The notes under the pieces are model-generated. The model was not told the DNA's origin. It searched no databases and was given only the letters and a program-made list of their open reading frames with translations. The position numbers and the translations under genes were made by a program. Source: Croceitalea rosinachiae (GTDB lineage Bacteria > Bacteroidota > Bacteroidia > Flavobacteriales > Flavobacteriaceae). From it: a stretch of DNA of 64,000 nt. The stretch is from positions 1,054,001 to 1,118,000 of the forward strand of contig NZ_JAVRHR010000001.1 of NCBI RefSeq assembly GCF_031846445.1, in the 5' to 3' direction. How positions within the stretch are numbered: the first letter of the stretch is position 1; the number at the start of each line of letters is the position of its first letter. Positions 18,865 to 28,850 of the stretch are shown piece after piece.

Positions 18865-21276
18865 TTATTCTGTGTGTAAACTTTTTACAGGATTAGCAAT
18901 TGCTGCTCTAATTACTTGAAAACCGATAGTAATAAATGCTATTAAAAATGTTGCGAGGGCCGTAGTTGCAAATAAAGACCAACTTATACCTATTTGATAT
19001 GAAAAATTTTGAAGCCATTTATCTCCAAAATAATAAGCAAGAGGGCTTGCTATTAAAATTGAAAGGGTAACCAATTTCAAAAAATCTTTCAATTGCATTA
19101 AGGTGATTTCACTAACTGTAGCTCCAAGAACCCTTCTAATACCTACCTCTTTTTTACGTTGTTCAGTGCTAAAAGAGGCCAAACCAAAAAGACCGATACA
19201 AGCAATAAATATGGCAATGAACATAAAAATGAAAACAATGGTAGACGTCTTTGCTTCGGTCGCATAGTTTTTGTCAAAATCGTCGCCTAAAAAGGAGTAT
19301 TCAAAAGGGACCTCAGGATTGATGGTCTGCCAGGCCTTTTCTACATACGCCAAAACACCGTCCAAATTGCCATCAATATTGGCAATGAAGTAATTGGGCT
19401 GTGCCTGATCTAACTTTACTATTCCGTAAGGCGATATGGCCTCATGAAGACTCTGGTGGTTGAAGTCTTTAACTACCCCAATAATCCTCAAAACATTACT
19501 TTCTTCGCCAAACTCATAGGTTATTGTTCGGCCTATGGCATCATCAATGGTATAACCAAAATTTTTAACAGCGGTTTCGTTGATAATGATGGATTCGATA
19601 TCAGCATCATCAGTTTTTGCAAAGTCTCGCCCATTTAAAATATCATATTCCAACGTTTTTACATAATCATGGTCAACTTGGGCAAACTTCATGTACACGT
19701 TTTCTTCCATTGACTTCCCTTCTGCATAAAAAGACATATCGGATACTAATTCAAAACCTGGATAGGTGGTGCCAACAGTTGCTGAGACTATGTTGGAATT
19801 CTTAAGCACCTTGTTTTTCAATGCCGTATAATTCCTTACCGTATTTTCGCTACGAAAAGGAATTATCAATTGTTGTTCTTTTTTGAAGCCTAAATCTTTA
19901 TGCTGTATAAAATCCATCTGATTCCATATCACGACCGAAACCAAAATTAAGGCCACGGATACCGTAAATTGGAAAACGACCAATCCTTTGCGCAACAAGC
20001 TTGCTGAAAGATTGTTCTTGATCTTTCCTTTTAATACGGTCACAGGTTTGAAAGATGATAAATAAAATGCGGGATAGAGCCCCGATAGTAACCCGGTCAT
20101 TAGTGTTATTCCAACAATCCATAAAATCGTTTTGGGATATTGAAAAAGGCTAAGATTTTTTTGAATAAAGGCATTAAAGATTGGCAAAACTACTGCCACA
20201 ATACCCAATGAAAGTAATAATGAAAATAGACTCAAAAACATAGATTCACCTAAAAACTGATAGACCAGGGAATCTTTATTCGCACCCATTACCTTTCTAA
20301 CACCAACCTCTTTAGCTCTTTTTTCTGAACGCGCTGTAGAAAGATTCATGAAATTCACACATGCAATAAGAAGCAGAAAAAAAGCAACTGAGCTAAAAAT
20401 GTATAGATAGGTCATACTACCATTGGGAGCTATCTCATTGCCAATATCAGACTTCAGGTAAATGTCCTTTAAAGGTTGCAAAAAGAGGCTTTTTTTGATA
20501 TTGTAAGCACTAAGGTCTTCACCAGCATATCGCTCAAAGAATGCGGGTAATTTTGATTCAAAACTAGTAACGCTGCTTCCTTTTTGAAGCTTGATATAAG
20601 TATGAAAAAGGTTATTGTTTGCCCAATTGTCTTGGCCATTTACCCATTGACCAATATCTCCGTTCTGCATTGACAAAATAAGGTTCGGCGATAGGTGAGA
20701 TTTTGTATCCGTTTCTTTAAAAACACCTTTTACGGTATAATCAAGTATGCCGTAAGGAATTTCAATCGATATTGTTTTGTTTAAAGGGTTCTCGCTGCCG
20801 AATAATTTAGTAGAAACACTTTCAGAAAGCACAATAGTATTAGGGCTTGTCAAGGCCTTGGAAAGATTGCCGTATTTAGATTCATAAGAGAATAATTCAA
20901 AAAAAGTAGAATCGGCGTAGTAACCTTTCTTTACATAAAATTTGATATTTTTTTCGGCATTTTCTAAAAGTAGATTTTCCGTATTTGGAAAATTGAGAAC
21001 ACGAGAAACTTCTTTAACTTCTGGAAAATCGGCTTTTAGCCCTTGTGCCAATGGAGCGGGTGTAGCGGCCCATTTATTTTCTTCAACCTGGGTAGCCACC
21101 CTATAAATTTGATTTACATCTTTATGATGGCTATCATAACTGGTCTCATCAAAAACATATATAATCAAAAGCATGCATGCTGCCAGACCAATAGATAGGC
21201 CAACTATATTAATAAATGAAAAAGCCTTTTTTTTCATCAAGTTTCTCCAAGCGATTTTTAAGTAACTTTTGAACAT
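18865..21276 (-). CDS. Permease 10: double FtsX/MacB-type ABC permease
   Basis: The 803-residue protein is first in the third transcription unit. The start is MFKSYLKIAWRNLMKKKAFS. The first coupling loop is intact (TARSEKRAKEVGVRKVMGAN) and the second reads EQRKKEVGIRRVLGAT; the tail is NPVKSLHTE. The gap upstream (21277-21548) holds a sigma-54-like promoter and two palindromic activator sites. The leader between promoter and start is unusually long (about 140 bases) and contains a hairpin. The A-rich AATCAAAA stretch before the start is closer to the ATG (4 bp) than in the other genes. Together with permease 11 and ATPase 2 this makes a three-gene unit that looks self-sufficient. Confidence 0.92.
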   Translation of the reverse strand: MFKSYLKIAWRNLMKKKAFSFINIVGLSIGLAACMLLIIYVFDETSYDSHHKDVNQIYRVATQVEENKWAATPAPLAQGLKADFPEVKEVSRVLNFPNTENLLLENAEKNIKFYVKKGYYADSTFFELFSYESKYGNLSKALTSPNTIVLSESVSTKLFGSENPLNKTISIEIPYGILDYTVKGVFKETDTKSHLSPNLILSMQNGDIGQWVNGQDNWANNNLFHTYIKLQKGSSVTSFESKLPAFFERYAGEDLSAYNIKKSLFLQPLKDIYLKSDIGNEIAPNGSMTYLYIFSSVAFFLLLIACVNFMNLSTARSEKRAKEVGVRKVMGANKDSLVYQFLGESMFLSLFSLLLSLGIVAVVLPIFNAFIQKNLSLFQYPKTILWIVGITLMTGLLSGLYPAFYLSSFKPVTVLKGKIKNNLSASLLRKGLVVFQFTVSVALILVSVVIWNQMDFIQHKDLGFKKEQQLIIPFRSENTVRNYTALKNKVLKNSNIVSATVGTTYPGFELVSDMSFYAEGKSMEENVYMKFAQVDHDYVKTLEYDILNGRDFAKTDDADIESIIINETAVKNFGYTIDDAIGRTITYEFGEESNVLRIIGVVKDFNHQSLHEAISPYGIVKLDQAQPNYFIANIDGNLDGVLAYVEKAWQTINPEVPFEYSFLGDDFDKNYATEAKTSTIVFIFMFIAIFIACIGLFGLASFSTEQRKKEVGIRRVLGATVSEITLMQLKDFLKLVTLSILIASPLAYYFGDKWLQNFSYQIGISWSLFATTALATFLIAFITIGFQVIRAAIANPVKSLHTE

Positions 21277-21389
21277 AATATTTTGATTGATTTATTGACT
21301 ACAACTTTATTTCCGGACAACCTATTCTTTAACAGGTATCTTAATGCAATTTTGATAAATAATGTATTCATGATCGCTATTTGTACTTA

Positions 21390-21426
21390 ATGTGTGAATC
21401 ACATGTTTTGCAATACAAAAAGTATT
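21390..21426 (-). other. Hairpins at the start of the permease 10 leader
   Basis: Two short inverted repeats: ATGTG-TGAAT-CACAT (21390-21404), in the expected leader RNA, and AATAC-AAAAA-GTATT (21412-21426), overlapping the -12 end of the promoter. Only five pairs each; a role is not shown. Confidence 0.3.
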
Positions 21427-21440
21427 CGATTTTCATGCCA
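21425..21440 (-). promoter_or_regulatory. Sigma-54-like promoter of unit III (permease 10)
   Basis: On the minus strand the element reads TGGCATGAAAATCGAA. The -24 box TGGCA is perfect. The G of the -12 box is at the correct spacing, but the following C is replaced by A. The same TGGCAyGAnAATmG pattern occurs at two other gaps of the array (37298-37313 and 48943-48958). Confidence 0.6.
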
Positions 21441-21492
21441 AATCATTAAATATCTAAAAAACAGACGTTTACAAAAAATCGCTAAAAGAAAG

Positions 21493-21531
21493 TGTAAAAT
21501 AATTTGACAGAATTTGTATAATTTATTTACA
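21493..21531 (-). promoter_or_regulatory. Paired palindromic activator sites of unit III
   Basis: Two 17-bp sites on the plus strand, TGTAAAATAATTTGACA (21493-21509) and TGTATAATTTATTTACA (21515-21531), with centres 22 bp apart. The nearer one starts 53 bp from the -24 box. The same paired arrangement, with identical 22-bp spacing, precedes permease 4 and tolC. This is typical of upstream sites for NtrC-type activators. Confidence 0.7.
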
Positions 21532-21548
21532 AATAGTCAAAAAGGAAA

Positions 21549-23936
21549 TTACTGCACGCGAAGGCTATCAACAGGGTTTTGGTTGGCTGCCTTATAACTC
21601 TGCCAGCTTACGGTTAAAAGGGTAATGAAAACAACACCACTGCCAGCCCACAGAAACATCCATGGAGTAAGTGAAATATGGTACGCAAAGCCCTCGAGCC
21701 ATGCTTTTGCGGCAAAATAGCCTAAGGGCATAGCTAGAATAAAGGCCACGACCAACCATTTTAAGAAAGAACTGCTCAATAAGGTCAGTATTTCGGTCTT
21801 GCTTGCGCCATTGACCTTACGAATGCCAATTTCTTTGTAACGACTTTGTGCAACCATTAATGAAAGACCTAAAACCCCCATGATGCATACAAAGATGGAA
21901 ATTATGGCAAACACGAGCATCAAGCGTTTTTGCAATAGCTCGGTTTTGTAGACTCCTTGATAAATGGTTTCTATAGCGACATGATCTAAAGGATAGGCCG
22001 GGAACAATTCTCCCCAAACGCTTTCAATTTTTTGAACAACTTCTTTTTTGGAGGTTGCCCTATAAGAAATCACAATGCTGTTCAACCAGCTGTTTGCTCT
22101 TTTAAATAGTACAAGGGGTTCCACTTTATTCTGAAGGCCTGAAAGGTGAAAATCTTTTACGACCCCAATGATTTTTCCTTCGGGCAATTCTACTCCGGGC
22201 ACAGGCGAAACAATTCCGAAACCCTTACTGACAACAGCATTGACATCTTGAAACCCTAAATGCTTTAAAGCACTTTCATTGATGAGGTATTCACCGTTGC
22301 CATTTTCATCGGTATTATTTTTGGTAAAATTGGAACCCCCTAAGAATTGGAGTCCAAATACATTTGCAAAGGAATAGTCGGCAGCAAAAACCCCTATCAA
22401 GTTTGAACCAGGTTCAGGTTCGGGAACACCTTCGAGGTTATAAGCGAACATATCATGGGTTTCACTACCGGGCCTATCCATCATAGCGGAGACTGAAGTG
22501 ATATCGGCCTGTTTTAAAAGCTCATCTTTAAAAAGTGCAAAATCTTTTTGTACTTCGGAATGTACCGACGGTAGACAGACTATATTTTCTTGCGCGCCCA
22601 AACCTTTATCAAGTGCAAAATTGGTCTGTTTTGAGATAACGACCACTCCTATTAACAAGACAATGGCTAAAGTAAATTGGGTCACTAACAGTGTGTTATG
22701 ACCTTTGGCCTTACCAGCTTTCTGTAAAGTCTGATTAAGGGTCAGATGTTCAAAACGGTTTTTAAGAACAGGTTGAAGCCCAGCGATGAGCATTAAAACT
22801 ATTGCTATCAAAATCGTGAGAGCGGTAAACCAAGTATTACCCTGAAGCAAATCCAATTGGTAGTTTTGATAAATCAGGGTATTGAACTGAAACATCCCCA
22901 AAAGTACCAGCCCTATAGCCATAAGAATGATTAAGGTACTTTCAATAATAAAGTATTTCCCCATTATTCGTTTTGAAGAACCCAATATTTGATTAAGCGC
23001 CAAAAAAGTGGATAGATAGCCAGCCATTCCTAGGTTGAGGCTTGCGAAATTGCTCAACGAAATCAGAATCAGAATCAAACCTGCTATGGCAAGCACCCAA
23101 ATATTTGACATTGACCCATTGGGTTCAATCTCACGAAATAAATTGGACTTCAAATGAATGTCTTTTACGTTCATTAAATGTGCGGTAACATCAACTCTGT
23201 CTTCAGCACCTTCTGGGGTAAAGAGGTTAGAAAGTGCTGTAGAGAATTTATTTACCAACCCAGCTGTATTTGCATTTTCATCCAATAACAAATACTGATA
23301 GGCCCAACCTTCTATTTTATCCTTCCCTGGCATAAACAAAATATCAGGATGTATATGGCTTTTCTGAACAGGGTCTTCCATAACACCGGTAACTTCGAAA
23401 TCAGTCCGCTGTTCGTTAAAATGTCCCTTGGGCAAGGAAATTACTTGACCTATGACATTTTCATTTTTGAAGACCTTCTTTGCCAGTGTTTCAGATATCA
23501 CGACCGACTCTGGATTTTGAAATACGCTGGCGCTATTGCCTTCCAAGATTTCTACATCAAAAAATTCAAAAAAAGTATCGTCGACCACAAAACCTTGGTT
23601 AATGCCATAGAACTGTTCTTGATGCTGTACCAAATTTCCCCGAATGGGTGCTAACCGCAAATATTCCTTTACCTCTGGTAAAGGTGATGTCAAAGAGGGT
23701 AACTCTTGCGAAGCATAGAACCTCGCAAAATGGTTGTCCTCAAACATATTAGGAGTGGTAACCGTTAACCGAAAGATTTGACCTGCCTTTTGGTGATGCC
23801 AATCATAGGTCAATTCGTTTTTTATAAATAATGCAATAAATAAGATTCCACAAAGCCCAAGCGATAGGCCAATAACTTTTATGCCGTTTAAAACAGGTCT
23901 TTTTCTAAGGTTGCGAAGGGCATATTTTGCTAGCAT
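21549..23936 (-). CDS. Permease 9: divergent FtsX/MacB-type permease with degenerate first coupling loop
   Basis: The 795-residue protein has the overall layout of the group (TM1 about 20-40, TM2-4 at 280-400, TM5, TM6-8 at 675-785) but is the odd member. Its first coupling loop, residues 301-333, lacks the conserved ARSxKRAKEVGxRKVxG and instead reads NLGMAGYLSTFLALNQILGS. The second loop is intact (SRYKEIGIRKVNGAS). The N-terminus MLAKYALRNLRKRPVLNGIK and the tail NPVDSLRVQ also depart from the others. It closes the second transcription unit, 18 bp after permease 8. The first half may no longer engage an ATPase, or may engage a different one; the reading frame is intact, so it is unlikely to be a decaying gene. 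Confidence 0.9.
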   Translation of the reverse strand: MLAKYALRNLRKRPVLNGIKVIGLSLGLCGILFIALFIKNELTYDWHHQKAGQIFRLTVTTPNMFEDNHFARFYASQELPSLTSPLPEVKEYLRLAPIRGNLVQHQEQFYGINQGFVVDDTFFEFFDVEILEGNSASVFQNPESVVISETLAKKVFKNENVIGQVISLPKGHFNEQRTDFEVTGVMEDPVQKSHIHPDILFMPGKDKIEGWAYQYLLLDENANTAGLVNKFSTALSNLFTPEGAEDRVDVTAHLMNVKDIHLKSNLFREIEPNGSMSNIWVLAIAGLILILISLSNFASLNLGMAGYLSTFLALNQILGSSKRIMGKYFIIESTLIILMAIGLVLLGMFQFNTLIYQNYQLDLLQGNTWFTALTILIAIVLMLIAGLQPVLKNRFEHLTLNQTLQKAGKAKGHNTLLVTQFTLAIVLLIGVVVISKQTNFALDKGLGAQENIVCLPSVHSEVQKDFALFKDELLKQADITSVSAMMDRPGSETHDMFAYNLEGVPEPEPGSNLIGVFAADYSFANVFGLQFLGGSNFTKNNTDENGNGEYLINESALKHLGFQDVNAVVSKGFGIVSPVPGVELPEGKIIGVVKDFHLSGLQNKVEPLVLFKRANSWLNSIVISYRATSKKEVVQKIESVWGELFPAYPLDHVAIETIYQGVYKTELLQKRLMLVFAIISIFVCIMGVLGLSLMVAQSRYKEIGIRKVNGASKTEILTLLSSSFLKWLVVAFILAMPLGYFAAKAWLEGFAYHISLTPWMFLWAGSGVVFITLLTVSWQSYKAANQNPVDSLRVQ

Positions 23937-23954
23937 TGAGTGAAGTTATAAATT

Positions 23955-26366
23955 CTATTCGGAACGTAAACTTTTAACTGGATTTGTATGGGCAACTTTT
24001 AAAGATTGAGACCCGATGGTTAAAAAAGCAATCACAAATGCTATCAGACCAGCAAGTCCAAATATCCACCAAGCCAATTCTATTTGGTATGCAAAATTTT
24101 GAAGCCAACTATTCATGAAATACCATCCAACTGGGGCGGTGATTAAAAATGAAAAACCTATCAGACGTAAAATATCTTTTGAAAACAGATTGATAATATT
24201 CGCCGTTGATGCCCCCAAGACTTTTCGGATTCCTATTTCTTTAATACGCTGTTCAGCGGAAAACATGGCCAGGCCTAAAATTCCCAAACAAGAAATAAGC
24301 AAAGCCAAAACGGAAAAAATATTCGATAGTTTGGCAATAACCTGTTCACTCTCGTACATTTTTCGATATTCGTTGTCGGTAAACTGAAAATCAAATGGCC
24401 GATTAGGGTTTATCTTTTGGTAGATACTTTCCAAGCCGGCAATTGCTTCGCGTGTACGACCCGCTTCGGTACGAATAAGGATTACTCCGAAATTGAGATT
24501 TTCCTTTATATCAACAACAACAGGTTTGATTTTTTCATGAAGAGATGCCGTATGGTAGTCTTCCAATATTCCAATGATTTTTCCTTTCTTATCCCATGCT
24601 GAAATCCATTTCCCCAACGGATTCATCAAACCCATTTGCTTCACGGCTTCACGATTTACCATAAAGGCATCTGAGGAGTCAGTGGCAATGGTTCTTGAAA
24701 ATCCACGTCCCTCGGCAACTTTTAAATTCATCAATTTCAAGAAGTCGAACCCTACAGATTTTGGTTTGAACCCAACTGATTGACCTTCCCTTTTTCCTTG
24801 CCAATTTATGGGGTCTGTTACCTCGAAAGTCATCGAATGGGGTGCTTCGCTACTGCGATCCACTAAGGCAACACCTGATAATTTAGAGGCTTCTTCTTTA
24901 AAGAGGGCATACTTTTGTGCATCGGCCAACTCATCTTCGATTCTTATGTAAAGTAAATTTTCGCGGTCGTAGCCTAAGTGGGAGTCTTGCAAATAATCAG
25001 TCTGTCTTGAAACAACCAAGGTCCCAATAAGTAATAATATAGAAAGACCGAATTGAAATACGGTGAGTCCTTTTCTCAACCATTTGGAAGTGCCAGTAAA
25101 TTGGAGCTTTCCTTGTAGCACTTGAACAGGTTTTAAAGACGACATAAAAAGTGCTGGGTAACTTCCCGCTATGAAACCTGTTATAACCACGAGACCTAAT
25201 ACTGCAAACCAATATGAAGGGTTTACATAGGGAAGATCAATCTGTTTTCCTGTCAAAGTATTTACATAGGGCAGTAACAACCAAGTTAGCGCTATCGACA
25301 CAACCACGGCAAAAAATGAAAGTAAGAGCGATTCCATCAAGAACTGTCGTATCAAATGAGATTTCGAAGAACCCACTACTTTACGTACCCCGACTTCCTT
25401 AGCTCGTTTTACGGAGCGTGCCGTGGAAAGGTTCATATAGTTGACACAGGCTATTATTAAGATGAATAAAGCTACCCCTCCAAAAAGTTCTAAATAATCG
25501 ATGCGGCCACCTGCGGGTTTGGCATTTTCAAAGTTCGCGACTAAGTATCGGTCCTGAAACGGGGCAAGTTTAGCTTCAATTTTAACTTGGTCATTAGGAT
25601 TCATCTTGGTCTGCAAATACCTGTTGATTCCTAGCGCCACCTCTTTAGGATTGGCCGCGTTCTCAATACGGACCGTTGTAAGTATATTATGTGAAGCTAA
25701 TAACATACGCGCTTTAGCATAAGATTCCCAATCGATGAGATAATCAAATCGCAATGAACTTTTTGAAGTTATGTTTTCAAAAACGGCGGTAACGGTCAGA
25801 TCCAAAGAATTTTCATAGGTTATAGTCTTACCAACTGCTTGCTCTGGGGTTTTAAAAAAAAGTTCGGCCATTTTTCTTGAAATGGCAATTGTATTCAGGT
25901 CATGAAGGGGTGTTTCAGAATTACCTGCTATGATTGGGTAGTCGAACATTTTGAAAAAGTCTTTTGTAGCCCTCGAACCTTCAAGTTTGTACATTTTGTC
26001 GCCAGCCTCAAAAGTTTCAGGATATCCCCAGGGCAATTCATAACCTGTTGTGTAAAAATTGAGGTGCTCTATGCCCAATACTTTTTCGTCAACACCTTCT
26101 AGTAGTGGAGCATAGCGTTCATTTTCATAACTGGTCGGGCCTGTATAGGTGCCATCTATCTTTCCCTCGGAAGTAACCTTATAGTATACATTGTATAGGT
26201 GCTCATTATTACTGTGGAAGTTATCTATCTTTCTTTCGTCCTCGATCCACAAAAAGATGAACAGAAAACAAACCATTCCCAGTACCAACCCCAAGAGGTT
26301 GATTGCGGAAAAAGTTCTATTCCGCATGATGTTCCGAAATCCTACTTTTAGATAGTTTTTTAACAT
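23955..26366 (-). CDS. Permease 8: double FtsX/MacB-type ABC permease
   Basis: The 803-residue protein starts MLKNYLKVGFRNIMRNRTFS. Its first periplasmic domain differs most in its early part, with a segment rich in Tyr and Gly (GTYTGPTSYENERYAP) not seen in the paralogues, which suggests its own ligand or partner. The first coupling loop is TARSVKRAKEVGVRKVVGSS and the second EQRIKEIGIRKVLGAS; the tail is NPVKSLRSE. It lies 15 bp after permease 7 and 18 bp before permease 9, in the middle of the second transcription unit. Confidence 0.92.
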   Translation of the reverse strand: MLKNYLKVGFRNIMRNRTFSAINLLGLVLGMVCFLFIFLWIEDERKIDNFHSNNEHLYNVYYKVTSEGKIDGTYTGPTSYENERYAPLLEGVDEKVLGIEHLNFYTTGYELPWGYPETFEAGDKMYKLEGSRATKDFFKMFDYPIIAGNSETPLHDLNTIAISRKMAELFFKTPEQAVGKTITYENSLDLTVTAVFENITSKSSLRFDYLIDWESYAKARMLLASHNILTTVRIENAANPKEVALGINRYLQTKMNPNDQVKIEAKLAPFQDRYLVANFENAKPAGGRIDYLELFGGVALFILIIACVNYMNLSTARSVKRAKEVGVRKVVGSSKSHLIRQFLMESLLLSFFAVVVSIALTWLLLPYVNTLTGKQIDLPYVNPSYWFAVLGLVVITGFIAGSYPALFMSSLKPVQVLQGKLQFTGTSKWLRKGLTVFQFGLSILLLIGTLVVSRQTDYLQDSHLGYDRENLLYIRIEDELADAQKYALFKEEASKLSGVALVDRSSEAPHSMTFEVTDPINWQGKREGQSVGFKPKSVGFDFLKLMNLKVAEGRGFSRTIATDSSDAFMVNREAVKQMGLMNPLGKWISAWDKKGKIIGILEDYHTASLHEKIKPVVVDIKENLNFGVILIRTEAGRTREAIAGLESIYQKINPNRPFDFQFTDNEYRKMYESEQVIAKLSNIFSVLALLISCLGILGLAMFSAEQRIKEIGIRKVLGASTANIINLFSKDILRLIGFSFLITAPVGWYFMNSWLQNFAYQIELAWWIFGLAGLIAFVIAFLTIGSQSLKVAHTNPVKSLRSE

Positions 26367-26381
26367 TGCCCTTTTTCTTGA

Positions 26382-28820
26382 TTATTCTGTACGCAAGCTT
26401 TTAACTGGGTTTACGATGGCAGCTTTTATACTTTGATAACTCACGGTAACTACAGCAATGAAAATGGCGAGAAACGCGGCCAATAACAACATCCACCACT
26501 GAATCTCAATGCGATAGCTAAAATCTTCAAGCCACTTGTTCATGGCATACCAACCAATCGGCAAGGAAATAATTATGGCCCATCCGACCATTTTCAGAAA
26601 ATCGGTGGTCAAACGATAGGATATTTGACTTACACTTGCTCCCAGCACTTTTCGTATACCAATCTCTTTGGTCCGTTTCTGTGCGTTAAAGGTGGCCAGC
26701 CCAAATAGCCCAAGACAGGCAATCAGTATCGAAAGAACGGTGAAGATGGAAAATATTTGCCCCAAACGTTGTTCCGACTCAAAGCTGTTGTTGAATGAAT
26801 CGTCCATGAAATAGTAATTGAAAGGTTGTCCAGGAGCGATATCATTCCATATACCCTCGATAGCCGAGACTGTAGAAGCAGTATTCTGGGCTGTCATCTT
26901 TATGGCCATGGACCCCGGAAAACGGCCAATCGCTAAACAAAGGGATTCAATGTTGTTTCGCATAGAATCATAATGAAAATTTTGGACCACACCGATAATC
27001 GTCTGATAAGTAATATCTTCTTCACTTGCTCCGAGATCTGAAGAAATTCTAAGACCAATGGCATTTTCAGCACTTACATTTAATGTTCTTAGTGTTGTCT
27101 CGTTGATAATAATCGCACTGGAATCTGTTGGAATACGCACATCAAAATCACGCCCGGCGACTAACTCCAAACCAATGGTGGATAGGTAATCATGGTCGAC
27201 CCTCCAATGTTCCATGTTAATGGCATCTTCTTGGTTGTTAGCACCTTCTTTGAAAAAAGTTTGCCCAGTTCTAGCAGAAGGCGTCGGCAAAAAACTGCTT
27301 AAGGTCACATGTTGTACTTGTCCTAAGCGCAATATTTCGCTCTTCAAAGCTTGCTCTTGACCATTTACATTATTGATATCTTCCAAAACCAAAATCTGTT
27401 CTTTGTCATACCCCAACTCCTTACTTTGGATAAAACTCAATTGTTGATAAACTACGACCGTAGCAACGATTAAGAGAATGGATACGGCAAACTGAAAAAC
27501 GACCAGCGAGTTTCTTACTTTACTGCCACCCAAATTGGAAAGCCCGCTTCCTTTTAATACTTTGACAGGAATAAACCGGGACATAAAAAATGCAGGATAG
27601 GTACCAGATAACAAGCCAAGTAGTATCGTTGCCAAGACTATTGCCAACCAAAAGACTGGATTGGCGAATGGTATGGAAATGGCTTTATTGGCCAATTCAT
27701 TAAAGAAGGGAAGGGCCAGAAAAGCAATGCCGACCGCTATCAAAAGCGATAAGAAGCAAATCAATCCAGATTCTGTTAGAAATTGCCTGACCAGATCGGA
27801 CTTGTTTGAACCCAAAGTCTTACGCACTCCCACTTCTTTTGCCCTTTTCATAGAATATGCTGTTGAGAGGTTCATAAAATTGACCACGGCCAAAATCACC
27901 AGAAACAAGGCTACGAACGAAAGGATATAAGTGTTTTGGATGCTTCCGTTGGCGCTGAGCTCAGATTTCATGTTGGAATACAAATGAATGTCCGTCAAAG
28001 GCATGGCGCTGTAATTGATGAAATTTCCAGAGGCTTTAAAAGACTCCTCCGTCATACCCGGATAAAAATCCTGAATCCATGGAATTAAATAGCGTCCGAT
28101 TAAGGAATTCAACCCCTCTTGAAAAGCCGCCATATCAGCTCTAGGTACCATTTTTACAAAAGTGTAATAATTAAGGCTACCCCAATGACCGATTTGTGCA
28201 TACTGAAAACTGGGCATTGACATAAAGACCGTATGGTCCCTCAATAAAGAATTCTTGGGCATATCTTCCATAACACCGGTTACCCTGAAGGTTCCTAAAT
28301 TATTAAGAACCATTTCTTGACCAACTGCATTATTGATACCAAAATGCTTTTCTGCCGCCGTTCGGGTCAAAACCAATGTATTTGGATCTTTCAAGGCGGT
28401 TTTGGCATCTCCATCCAATAGTTGAATCCCAAACATTTTAAAGAAAGTGGAATCGGCAAAGGTGCTGTTCAGCTCTTTTACATTGGCGGTTACATTGGCT
28501 TTTCTGAGTAAGATGCTGCCTTGATTTCTAAGACGAGTTGCCAGCTCAACCTGTGGATAATCGCGCATCAAGGTTTCGGCCATAGGTTCGGGTGATTCTC
28601 CGAGCTGTTCAGGTAGCCCACCAAATTTTACATCGGCATTGATGCGATAGATGCGGTCGGCGTCGGCAAACATTCTGTCATAACTCAGCTCATCGTGAAT
28701 GTAAAGGGTTATAAGTAGGGCCCCGGCCATGCCAATGGCAAGCCCAAAGGTGTTGAGAAAGGTAAAAAAGGGTTGCTTTTTTAAACTTCTCCAAGCGATT
28801 TTGATATTGTTTTTAAACAT
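26382..28820 (-). CDS. Permease 7: double FtsX/MacB-type ABC permease, near-duplicate of permease 5
   Basis: The 812-residue protein begins MFKNNIKIAWRSLKKQPFFT. Its whole length is strikingly close to permease 5: the same start, the same FLNTFGLAIGMAGALLI membrane helix, the same coupling loop type (KRAKEVGVRKTLGSNKSDLV), and the same second loop (QKRTKEIGIRKVLGASVSQI). The periplasmic domains have diverged more than the membrane parts. DNA for the N-terminal 20 codons is almost identical to that of permease 5 (28741-28800 against 33602-33660), pointing to recent duplication or gene conversion. The leader has AATCAAAAA ten bases before the ATG. It lies 30 bp after permease 6. Confidence 0.93.
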   Translation of the reverse strand: MFKNNIKIAWRSLKKQPFFTFLNTFGLAIGMAGALLITLYIHDELSYDRMFADADRIYRINADVKFGGLPEQLGESPEPMAETLMRDYPQVELATRLRNQGSILLRKANVTANVKELNSTFADSTFFKMFGIQLLDGDAKTALKDPNTLVLTRTAAEKHFGINNAVGQEMVLNNLGTFRVTGVMEDMPKNSLLRDHTVFMSMPSFQYAQIGHWGSLNYYTFVKMVPRADMAAFQEGLNSLIGRYLIPWIQDFYPGMTEESFKASGNFINYSAMPLTDIHLYSNMKSELSANGSIQNTYILSFVALFLVILAVVNFMNLSTAYSMKRAKEVGVRKTLGSNKSDLVRQFLTESGLICFLSLLIAVGIAFLALPFFNELANKAISIPFANPVFWLAIVLATILLGLLSGTYPAFFMSRFIPVKVLKGSGLSNLGGSKVRNSLVVFQFAVSILLIVATVVVYQQLSFIQSKELGYDKEQILVLEDINNVNGQEQALKSEILRLGQVQHVTLSSFLPTPSARTGQTFFKEGANNQEDAINMEHWRVDHDYLSTIGLELVAGRDFDVRIPTDSSAIIINETTLRTLNVSAENAIGLRISSDLGASEEDITYQTIIGVVQNFHYDSMRNNIESLCLAIGRFPGSMAIKMTAQNTASTVSAIEGIWNDIAPGQPFNYYFMDDSFNNSFESEQRLGQIFSIFTVLSILIACLGLFGLATFNAQKRTKEIGIRKVLGASVSQISYRLTTDFLKMVGWAIIISLPIGWYAMNKWLEDFSYRIEIQWWMLLLAAFLAIFIAVVTVSYQSIKAAIVNPVKSLRTE

Positions 28821-28850
28821 GATTGATGATTTTTTGATTGAGATGAATGA

